A stretch of 8,918 nucleotides of DNA from an uncultured Erysipelotrichaceae bacterium (GTDB taxonomy: Bacteria; Bacillota_I; Bacilli_A; Erysipelotrichales; Erysipelotrichaceae): positions 1 through 8,918 of the forward strand of contig CACZNO010000266.1 of assembly GCA_902782505.1 (NCBI GenBank), given 5' to 3'. A program made the translations under genes and the position numbers. The notes under the pieces are model-generated. The model worked only from the letters and a program-made list of their open reading frames with translations. It was not told the DNA's origin and searched no databases. Positions 1-6,740 of the stretch are shown piece after piece (the stretch's first letter is position 1; each line of letters opens with the position of its first letter).

Positions 1-577
1 TCCCGTAATTGATCGAATAATTCCGTCGTGAAATGAAGACCCGCGGTCGGTGCGGCGGCAGAGCCTTCGTATTTCGCGTAAACGGTCTGATAGCGTTCCT
101 TGTCTTCGAGTTTTTCACGGATATAAGGCGGCAGGGGAACGTTTCCGAGTTCATCCAGAATTTCCATGAAGACGCCGTTATACAGCATCTCCATTTTCCG
201 GACGCCTTTATCGCCGATTCCGACGCATTTCGCTTTCAGTCTTCCTTCACCGAAATCGATGACGGTGCCGAGCTTGATGACGCGGGCGTTTCCGCAAAGG
301 CATTCCCAGATGTCTCCGTCCTGTTTCAGCAACAGAACTTCCACGTGCGCGCCGGTGCCTTCCTTGACGCCGAAAAGACGCGCGGGGATGACGCGGGTGT
401 TGTTGCGGACTAACACGTCGCCTTCGTGCAGTTCGTCCAGAATGTCGTAAAAGTGTTTATCTTCATACGCGCCGGTATTCTTATCCAGCACCAAAAGCCG
501 GGATTCCGGACGGTTTTGAAGGGGAACCTGCGCGATGAGTTCCTTCGGCAGGTCATAGGCAAATTCACTGGTTTTCA

Positions 578-578
<1 letters not shown>
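1..578 (-). CDS. queA: S-adenosylmethionine:tRNA ribosyltransferase-isomerase QueA, N-terminal part (cut by window edge)
   Basis: QueA transfers and isomerises the ribosyl group of S-adenosylmethionine onto preQ1 in tRNA, giving epoxyqueuosine at the wobble base of GUN-anticodon tRNAs; it is cytosolic. Reading the minus strand from the ATG at 578-576 gives 192 codons with no stop before the window ends, against about 340 residues for the family, so roughly the last 150 residues lie outside. Family hallmarks are all visible: [10 protein letters not shown] at residues 59-68, GNVPLPPYI at 145-153 and [12 protein letters not shown] at 172-183. The start ATG shares one base with the TAA stop of tgt (TAATG), which indicates translational coupling and places queA third in a cyclohydrolase-tgt-queA operon. 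Identification is secure; only the 3' end is unknown. Confidence 0.95.
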
Positions 579-2340
<1,762 letters not shown>

Positions 2341-2368
2341 AAACGCCGTCCTCCGTGCCTATTTTAAC

Positions 2369-2397
2369 ATAATACGGGTTCGTTCATGGGAAAACAA
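2369..2397 (-). promoter_or_regulatory. Sigma-A-type promoter of the cyclohydrolase-tgt-queA operon
   Basis: On the minus strand TTGTTT (2397-2392) and TATTAT (2374-2369) are 17 bp apart, each close to the consensus -35 and -10. Transcription would start near 2362, about 20 nt before the gene start at 2340, leaving room for the GGAGG ribosome binding site. It overlaps the region from which the plus-strand radical SAM gene must be transcribed. Confidence 0.65.
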
Positions 2398-2400
2398 TGA

Positions 2401-2406
2401 TAAAAT
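2401..2406 (+). promoter_or_regulatory. Candidate -10 element for a leaderless radical SAM transcript
   Basis: TAAAAT lies 6 nt before the ATG at 2413, so a transcript from it would begin at or next to the start codon. No convincing -35 is seen (the best 16-bp-spaced hexamer is TTCGTT). The in-frame TAA at 2401-2403 rules out an earlier start, and no Shine-Dalgarno sequence is present before the ATG. Confidence 0.35.
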
Positions 2407-2412
2407 GAGCCC

Positions 2413-3249
2413 ATGAGATACCGCCGCGTTTATCTGGAAATCACTCCGCGCTGTAATCTATCCTGTTCGTTCTGCGTTCAAAAGCGCATCAAGCGGGAAG
2501 ATCTTTCCTATGCGGATTTCTGCGCCGCCGTCAAACAGATCGCCGGGGTTACGGATACCCTGTATTATCACGTCATGGGAGAGCCGTTATTACACGAAGA
2601 TCTGGACGCCATGATGGATGAGGCCTGGCGTAGGGGACTTCGCTCCGCCATCACCACCAACGGCCTCTTATTGGGAAAGAAAATCGGGAAATGGAAGGAC
2701 AAGAAGATCTCGCGGATCAACGTTTCTCTGCACGCATACATTGATAAAGACAATTCCTTATCCCAAGAACGGGCCCTTCGCACCGTGGAGGAAGCGGAAA
2801 TCATCCAGCAAGAGACCGGGTCCATGGTTTTTCTGCGGCTGTGGGATTCGGACAACACGGAACAGAAAGAGCTGGAAAAGAGAATTCTGGACCGTTACGG
2901 AGTTCTGCCGGATGAAAGCGTATTTCAACCTAACGGAATTGCCTTGTCCAAGGGGATCCGGCTTCAGAAAGACCGGAAGTTTGTATGGCCGATGGATGCC
3001 GAACACGGGAAGGAACACGGGTTTTGTCAGGGACTGCGTACGCATTTTGCGGTGTTGTCCGATTTGACGGTGGTTCCGTGCTGTCTGGACGCGAAAGGGG
3101 ATCTTTCCTTAGGAAATCTGCGCGAAAAACCGCTGGAGGAGATCCTGAATTCCGCGCGGGCGAAAGAAATCTACGAAGGGTTTTCAAGGCGGAAAACCGT
3201 TGAGGAAATCTGCCGGCATTGTGAATATAAAGAACGCTTTGGTGGATAA
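2413..3249 (+). CDS. Radical SAM protein with SPASM-like C-terminal cysteine cluster, function unassigned
   Basis: The 278-residue protein is a radical SAM enzyme. CxxxCxxC at C14, C18 and C21 binds the [4Fe-4S] cluster that cleaves S-adenosylmethionine, MGEPL at 55-59 is the SAM-binding GGE-type motif, and ITTNG at 80-84 fits a later strand of the partial barrel. The C-terminal part has C205, C223-C224, C267 and C270 around a GNL segment at 234-236, the pattern of a SPASM or shortened SPASM domain that usually holds auxiliary iron-sulfur clusters. The start is fixed by an in-frame TAA four codons upstream, but no ribosome binding site precedes it. The gene stands alone between a divergent promoter and its own terminator. 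Relatives occur widely in Clostridia-like genomes without assigned substrate. Peptide modification is possible from the SPASM link, but I see no precursor peptide beside it. Confidence 0.85.
   Translation: MRYRRVYLEITPRCNLSCSFCVQKRIKREDLSYADFCAAVKQIAGVTDTLYYHVMGEPLLHEDLDAMMDEAWRRGLRSAITTNGLLLGKKIGKWKDKKISRINVSLHAYIDKDNSLSQERALRTVEEAEIIQQETGSMVFLRLWDSDNTEQKELEKRILDRYGVLPDESVFQPNGIALSKGIRLQKDRKFVWPMDAEHGKEHGFCQGLRTHFAVLSDLTVVPCCLDAKGDLSLGNLREKPLEEILNSARAKEIYEGFSRRKTVEEICRHCEYKERFGG
3200..3228 (+). promoter_or_regulatory. Weak candidate promoter for the comK-like/exporter operon, inside the radical SAM 3' end
   Basis: TTGAGG (3200-3205) and GAATAT (3223-3228) are 17 bp apart, with TGT immediately before the -10 as in extended -10 promoters. 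If used, the transcript would start near 3235 and carry the 3276-3300 hairpin in its leader. The match is only moderate; read-through from upstream is the alternative. Confidence 0.25.
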
Positions 3250-3275
3250 CTGCGGGACAATTCCGGGACGAAAAT

Positions 3276-3300
3276 GGGACGACATGCGTCCTGTTTTTTT
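3276..3300 (+). terminator. Intrinsic terminator after the radical SAM gene
   Basis: GGACG (3277-3281) pairs with CGTCC (3287-3291), extended by a G-T wobble, around an ACATG loop, and is followed by seven T (3294-3300). The stem is short, so termination may be partial. It lies only 13 nt before the AGGAGG of the comK-like gene, so it could also act as a leader attenuator for the operon below. Confidence 0.6.
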
Positions 3301-3323
3301 GTATCGTGAAAAAGGAGGCGGGC

Positions 3324-3788
3324 ATGTACGAAAACAGGATGATCGACTATATCGCGCCTTGCGAAAACGGGAGTGAAATCGGAATCCGCGGAAAACGGCG
3401 GACGGTCCATGGAATATCTCCCACGGAGATTGTGGAATCTCTGTGTCTGGAGGAAGGAGCCAGTCTTCGCGGGGCCTTGGATGCGGGAAAACACTATCTG
3501 GGCAACCTGTATAAAGTGCCGGTGCGCTTTTCCGGATCGGGATGTTATCTTTTCCCGACCGGAGGGATCAAGGACCGCGAAACCGTGTGGGTATTCTTTG
3601 AACAGGTAAAAGACGTGACAAAAGGACCTTACGCCAACACGGTGATCGGGTTTTATGACGGCTTGTCGATCACGGTTCCCATCGGAAAACGATCCCTGAC
3701 GGATAAACTGGCGTTATGCCGGAAATACCGGAATCTTGCCCAGTCCTCCGCCCATTTAGCCGATTTGTTGGAACAGGAGGTGCGGTAA
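3324..3788 (+). CDS. ComK-family transcription factor-like protein
   Basis: ComK is the competence master regulator of Bacillus, a DNA-binding activator of DNA-uptake genes. This 154-residue protein aligns by eye with its core. A segment GASLRGALDAGKHYLGNLYKV at about 45-65 precedes YLFPTGG at 75-81, matching the IFLFPT block. W89 corresponds to the following tryptophan, and TVIGFYDGLSITVPIG at 106-121 matches the block TEVTFSNGKTMELPIS. B. subtilis ComK has 192 residues; here the end after LALCRKYRNL is short and the C-terminal tail with the MecA-binding FMLYPK motif is absent. The ATG at 3324 has AGGAGG 5 nt upstream; the earlier in-frame GTG at 3306 is rejected because that site lies behind it. 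Its TAA overlaps the adaptor gene start (TAATG), so it is coupled to an exporter operon. Family membership is recognised from motifs; regulatory targets are unknown. Confidence 0.72.
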   Translation: MYENRMIDYIAPCENGSEIGIRGKRRTVHGISPTEIVESLCLEEGASLRGALDAGKHYLGNLYKVPVRFSGSGCYLFPTGGIKDRETVWVFFEQVKDVTKGPYANTVIGFYDGLSITVPIGKRSLTDKLALCRKYRNLAQSSAHLADLLEQEVR

Positions 3789-4645
3789 TGAGTGATGTAA
3801 AAGAACATAAAACGTTTTTGAAAAGAATTCCGGGAAAACTGTTGATTCTTCTTCTTGCGTGCGCCGTATTTCTGATCGCCGCGGGGTTTCTTTTCTCTTC
3901 GATGGGAGTGCGCAAAATCCGTGAAGATACCTACGCTGTTACCCCGGAATCCGTTTTGTATGCCGGTAAGTATTACACTTCCGGAACTGTATTTCCGCAG
4001 GATCCCGTAACGCTGAAAATTCCGGGAAACGTCAAAAAGTGGCTGGTGCGGGAAGGAGAGAAAATCGATAACGGCGCGCAGATCTGTGTGTATACCGAAG
4101 AAGGCGCGGAAAAGACCTTCAAAAGTACCTCCTCCGGTATCGTTCTTCAGATGGAGGAACAGGAGATCCGGATCGCCAATCCGAAAAAACTCGGCGTATC
4201 GTTTGAGATTCCTTCTTCCCTGCGGAATACGCTGGCAATCGGGGATAAGATTCTCGCCGGCGGGCGGGAAGCGAAGATCAGTTTTCTTTCCGGGATTGCG
4301 AAAAACGACAGTGCGCAGGGCGTATATGAGGCGGAAGCGTCGTTGCCCTCCGGTGCGGACGAAACGATCGGAAGCGTTCTTCCGCTGGAAATCCGCAAAG
4401 GAGAAGAAACGACAGTCTGGAAAGTATCCGAAGACTGCGTGATCCGTTCCAGGGGGAAAGACTATGTTTTCTATCCTTCATGGCTCTCGCATGTCACGGA
4501 TCTCAAAGCGAAAGATTACGCTGCGGCGAAAATCCTTCATTACGAAGACGGGTACTACTATATGGAACCGGTGTCCGGCGGGACGATTTTGAAGCTGTCG
4601 GAATTCACGCGGGAATATCTTTCGGAACTGGTCGGCAAATTATGA
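3788..4645 (+). CDS. Membrane-anchored adaptor (HlyD/MacA-like membrane-fusion protein) of an ABC exporter
   Basis: The 285-residue protein has a basic N-terminus, one membrane segment at about 18-38 and an extracytoplasmic remainder. Residues 76-105 (IPGNVKKWLVREGEKIDNGA region) look like the first half of a biotinyl-lipoyl domain and 107-122 (KSTSSGIVLQM) like the second half. In most membrane-fusion proteins a long alpha-helical hairpin separates these halves; here only a few residues do. Beta-barrel and membrane-proximal segments would fill 135-285. Such adaptors partner MacB-type permeases, as YknX does in Bacillus. The ATG at 3788 has AGGAGG 7 nt upstream and shares a base with the comK-like stop; its TGA overlaps the ATPase ATG. 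Role as exporter adaptor is inferred from this context and domain shape; overall similarity to named families is weak. Confidence 0.7.
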   Translation: MSDVKEHKTFLKRIPGKLLILLLACAVFLIAAGFLFSSMGVRKIREDTYAVTPESVLYAGKYYTSGTVFPQDPVTLKIPGNVKKWLVREGEKIDNGAQICVYTEEGAEKTFKSTSSGIVLQMEEQEIRIANPKKLGVSFEIPSSLRNTLAIGDKILAGGREAKISFLSGIAKNDSAQGVYEAEASLPSGADETIGSVLPLEIRKGEETTVWKVSEDCVIRSRGKDYVFYPSWLSHVTDLKAKDYAAAKILHYEDGYYYMEPVSGGTILKLSEFTREYLSELVGKL

Positions 4646-5298
4646 TGCGTTTGATCGGGGTGTACAAATCGTTTGGCGGAAAGGATGTTTTGAAGGATGT
4701 CTCGGCGCGGGTGGATCCCGGAGATTTCATCATCGTGCGCGGAAAAAGCGGTTCCGGAAAATCGACGTTTCTGAAAATCCTCGGCGGTTTCCTGAAAGCG
4801 GATCATGGGAAAATACTCTGGAAAGGAGAAGATATCGCCGGTTATAAAGAAAGGGAAAGAATCGTCTGGCGCCGGGAAAATCTGGGATTTGTGTTTCAGG
4901 ATCTTCAATTGATTCCGTATCTTTCTGCCAAGGAGAATGTCTGTCTTCCCATGGTTTATCAGGGAATGAAACAGAAAGACGCGCAGAACCGGGCGGAACG
5001 GTTACTGAATATGGTAGGGTGCGGGAAAGTCATGAATCAGGATCCCAAGAAGCTTTCCGGCGGAGAAGCCCAAAGAGCCGCGATTGCCAGAGCGTTGGGC
5101 AATATGCCGGGATTGATTCTTTGCGACGAACCTACCGGGTCGCTGGATACGCAAAATGCCAAAACGGTTATGAAACTTCTGAAAACCGTCAACCGTTACC
5201 GGAAAACGGTGATCGTCGTAACGCATGACAGTTCGCTCGAACAATACGGAAACCGCGTCTGGGATATCGCGGAAGGCAGGTTGAAAGAAAGATGCTGA
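4642..5298 (+). CDS. ABC transporter ATP-binding protein, LolD/MacB type
   Basis: This 218-residue ATPase would energise the permease encoded next. Motifs in order: Walker A GKSGSGKST at 34-42 (lysine at the second position where the subfamily usually has proline), Q-loop FVFQDL with Q86, signature LSGGEAQRAAIARA at 138-151, Walker B LILCDE at 158-163 followed by PTGSLD, and the H-loop VTHD with H195. Length and motif wording match the LolD/MacB/YknY group, which serves FtsX-like permeases. An upstream in-frame extension to 4480 would lie wholly inside the adaptor gene and has no family similarity, so the ATG at 4642, which forms ATGA with the adaptor stop, is preferred; a second ATG follows directly. 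The catalytic set is complete. Confidence 0.93.
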   Translation: MMRLIGVYKSFGGKDVLKDVSARVDPGDFIIVRGKSGSGKSTFLKILGGFLKADHGKILWKGEDIAGYKERERIVWRRENLGFVFQDLQLIPYLSAKENVCLPMVYQGMKQKDAQNRAERLLNMVGCGKVMNQDPKKLSGGEAQRAAIARALGNMPGLILCDEPTGSLDTQNAKTVMKLLKTVNRYRKTVIVVTHDSSLEQYGNRVWDIAEGRLKERC

Positions 5299-6377
5299 GA
5301 GAAGCGCTGCGCTATCTTCTGCGGCATAAGATCACCGTCTTTCTGACATCTTTGGGCATCGCGGTATCAATCAGCTGCATTCTGTCCGTAAGGTTTTTAT
5401 CGGCGTCCGTACAAACCGCGCTGGAAGAAAAACTGGACGAATTCGGAATGAAAACAGTTACGGTAGATCTTTTCCGGAAAGACGGATTACCCGCTTCGTT
5501 TGAAGAGGATCTGGTGCGGAAAGGGATCGTCACAATGATCTCTTCACGCACCGTGAAAGTATCGCAAATAGACGGTGAAATGACCGCAGTCTATTATGCG
5601 GAGCCTTCTTTCTTTGATTTGACCTCGCTTTCTTTGGCACGTGGAAGATTCTTCACGGGGGCGGATCTTGACCGGAAAGTCTGCGTGATCGGATCCGGTA
5701 TAGCCGAAAACAAAAAAAACGTCATTCGACTGGGGGAAGAAATCCGGATCGAAAACACCGCTTACGAAGTCATAGGAATACTGGCAGAAGACAGTTATGA
5801 TCTGAACGGTGTGTATGACGAAGCGGTTATCGTTCCTTTCGAAGGACGGTATCCGGAGGGGTATGTGTTGATGCTATCGAAGGAGGAGACCGAAAAATCC
5901 CTTGCGGACGCCTTGGGGGAGTACCTTGATGAAAAGGAGTTTGCGATTCATACCAATGCGGATTTTCAAAGCTCCATGCGTACGGTAACGGATCTTGTTG
6001 CGGGTGTGCTGGAGTGGATCGCGCGGATTTCCTTGTTTGTGTCCGCGTTCGGGCTGATGTCGGTGGTATACATTACAGGAGCTGCCCGAAAAAAAGAGTG
6101 GGGAATCCGCAAATCGGCGGGAGCCGGGAAACGCGATATACTGGTACAGCTTCTGATGGAATCCGGCATGATCGCGGCCGCGGGGTTTCTGGAAGGAACA
6201 ATCCTTTCCTACGGATGGATCACGGTTCTGTCTTCTCTTCTTGGCCTTCCTTTGTTTGCGGATTGGAAAGAATTGTGGGAAATCGGCGGAATGACGGTGT
6301 TCTTCGGAATCCTGGCGGGAATCGTTCCCGCATGGCGTGCGGCGAACGCGACGGTAGCGGAGTGCCTGGAGGCATAG
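5292..6377 (+). CDS. ABC transporter permease, MacB/FtsX type
   Basis: The 361-residue protein has the four-helix MacB/FtsX layout: membrane segments at about 14-36, 236-262, 288-313 and 329-348, with a large extracytoplasmic domain of about 200 residues between the first two. That domain carries the MacB-periplasmic-core wording ARGRFFTGADL at 116-126 and VCVIGSGIA at 130-138, and VIGIL at 160-164. GIRKSAGAGKRDIL at 271-284 after the second helix is the conserved cytoplasmic coupling loop that contacts the ATPase. The ATG overlaps the ATPase gene end by 7 nt. Proteins of this type export or extract peptides, lipoproteins or antibiotics from the membrane by mechanotransmission rather than by a classic channel. 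The substrate cannot be told from sequence. Confidence 0.9.
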   Translation: MLREALRYLLRHKITVFLTSLGIAVSISCILSVRFLSASVQTALEEKLDEFGMKTVTVDLFRKDGLPASFEEDLVRKGIVTMISSRTVKVSQIDGEMTAVYYAEPSFFDLTSLSLARGRFFTGADLDRKVCVIGSGIAENKKNVIRLGEEIRIENTAYEVIGILAEDSYDLNGVYDEAVIVPFEGRYPEGYVLMLSKEETEKSLADALGEYLDEKEFAIHTNADFQSSMRTVTDLVAGVLEWIARISLFVSAFGLMSVVYITGAARKKEWGIRKSAGAGKRDILVQLLMESGMIAAAGFLEGTILSYGWITVLSSLLGLPLFADWKELWEIGGMTVFFGILAGIVPAWRAANATVAECLEA

Positions 6378-6405
6378 GAAAAGCCGCTGGGGAAGCGGCT
6401 TTTCC
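6377..6405 (+). terminator. Strong hairpin terminator after the exporter operon
   Basis: GGAAAAGCCGCT (6377-6388) and AGCGGCTTTTCC (6394-6405) pair perfectly over 12 bp around GGGGA. The A and T tracts are within the stem, so it may work in either direction. The first base of the stem is the last base of the permease TAG stop. Confidence 0.8.
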
Positions 6406-6548
6406 AATTATGATTGATTTTGCAAGGGGATAGAATACGGATCTCATAACAAAGGGGATATTATGCAGGGAGCTGATCCGTACAGATATTTCCTATCTGC
6501 AATTTCAGTATAAAAAATCAAAACCGTACGACTATCGTGAAAGAATGG

Positions 6549-6563
6549 AAAATTATGTGAAAT
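6549..6563 (+). repeat. 15-bp direct repeat, copy 1
   Basis: AAAATTATGTGAAAT occurs here and again at 6715-6729 with no mismatch, 166 bp apart in phase. Together they bracket 151 bp that include the minus-strand terminator, the dyad and the promoter. Confidence 0.75.
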
Positions 6564-6580
6564 TCAAACGGTTTTCCGGG

Positions 6581-6606
6581 AAAGAAAAGAAGGCGTTTCC
6601 GCCTTC
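6581..6606 (-). terminator. Minus-strand intrinsic terminator
   Basis: Read on the minus strand, GAAGGCG, a GAAA tetraloop and CGCCTTC form a perfect 7-bp stem followed at once by TTTTCTTT. On the plus strand the hairpin is followed by AATTCAATT and would not terminate. No annotated minus-strand gene leads into it, which implies a short transcript starting between here and about 6700. Confidence 0.55.
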
Positions 6607-6640
6607 AATTCAATTCATTCGTTGGGAAAATTAAGGGAGG

Positions 6641-6666
6641 GTACATAGACAATTTCTGTCCTGTAC
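6641..6666. promoter_or_regulatory. Imperfect dyad, candidate operator
   Basis: Arms GTACA (6641-6645) and TGTAC (6662-6666) enclose inner arms GACA (6648-6651) and TGTC (6657-6660) around ATTTC. The left half covers the -35 and the right half lies in the spacer of the downstream promoter, the classic place for a repressor site. It is not a Bacillus-type LexA box. Confidence 0.4.
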
Positions 6667-6675
6667 AAATATAAT
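6646..6675 (+). promoter_or_regulatory. Sigma-A-type promoter of the HAD-recX-yhaM operon
   Basis: TAGACA (6646-6651, five of six consensus bases) and a perfect TATAAT (6670-6675) are 18 bp apart. The start point near 6682 would give a leader of about 59 nt before the ATG at 6741. Confidence 0.65.
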
Positions 6676-6714
6676 ATAACCGGGAATCGTCAAGTACCTT
6701 TCGCCCAAATTTGT

Positions 6715-6729
6715 AAAATTATGTGAAAT
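6715..6729 (+). repeat. 15-bp direct repeat, copy 2
   Basis: Second perfect copy of AAAATTATGTGAAAT. Its end abuts the GGAGG ribosome binding site (6730-6734) of the HAD phosphatase gene, so it forms part of that gene's leader. Confidence 0.75.
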
Positions 6730-6740
6730 GGAGGCGTTTT

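Larger units (their letters stand above)
6463..6634 (+). pseudogene. Possible frameshifted small ORF
   Basis: AAGGGG lies 5 nt before the ATG at 6463, but this frame reads only 16 residues (MQGADPYRYF...) to a TAA at 6511-6513. One frame over, codons stay open from 6434 to the TAA at 6632-6634. If one G of the GGG at 6468-6470 is removed, the ATG connects to that frame and gives a 56-residue lysine- and tyrosine-rich peptide beginning MQELIRTDISYLQF and ending FIRWEN. I recognise no family. It could be a decayed small gene, a sequencing error, or chance, and a minus-strand terminator lies within it, which argues against coding. Confidence 0.25.
6581..6666 (-). ncRNA. Candidate small regulatory RNA, about 80-90 nt
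   Basis: The minus strand from about 6666 to 6581 would begin with a hairpin (GTACA and GACA arms against TGTC and TGTAC), continue with an unpaired ACCCTCCCTT and TTTTCCC stretch, and end with the GAAA-loop terminator. C-rich unpaired motifs next to a terminator are how Bacillota sRNAs such as RsaE/RoxS reach Shine-Dalgarno sequences; that parallel is by architecture only. TTGACG lies at 6693-6688, but TATATT follows after only 14 bp, so the promoter is doubtful and the 5' end is a guess. Confidence 0.28.
6406..6740. other. 335-bp structured intergenic region without a convincing gene
   Basis: More AT-rich than its surroundings. From left to right it holds a short direct repeat (AAGGGGATA at 6424-6432 and 6452-6460), a ribosome-binding-site-like AAGGGG before an ATG at 6463, a possible frameshifted small ORF to 6634, two copies of a 15-bp repeat, a hairpin whose T tract lies on the minus strand, a dyad, a plus-strand promoter and the leader of the HAD gene. 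These are listed separately. Confidence 0.7.

Noticed and set aside
33..413. Plus-strand open frame of 126 codons
   Set aside because: It lies opposite queA, whose minus-strand translation has all QueA motifs; the plus-strand product has no recognisable domain and no ribosome binding site.
3235..3324. ComK boxes (AAAA-N5-TTTT pairs) for autoregulation of the comK-like gene
   Set aside because: A- and T-runs are present but not in the required spacing and order, so no box can be called.
4480..4641. 54-codon N-terminal extension of the ABC ATPase
   Set aside because: It would lie inside the adaptor gene and add residues absent from the family; the ATGA overlap at 4642 gives the normal N-terminus.
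2413..6377. A RiPP (modified peptide) cluster made of the radical SAM enzyme and the exporter
   Set aside because: No precursor peptide ORF with a ribosome binding site lies between or beside them, and a terminator separates the two units. Kept only as an open possibility in the findings.
6641..6666. LexA/SOS box upstream of the recX operon
   Set aside because: The Bacillus-type CGAAC-N4-GTTCG and E. coli-type CTGT-N8-ACAG patterns are not present in the dyad.
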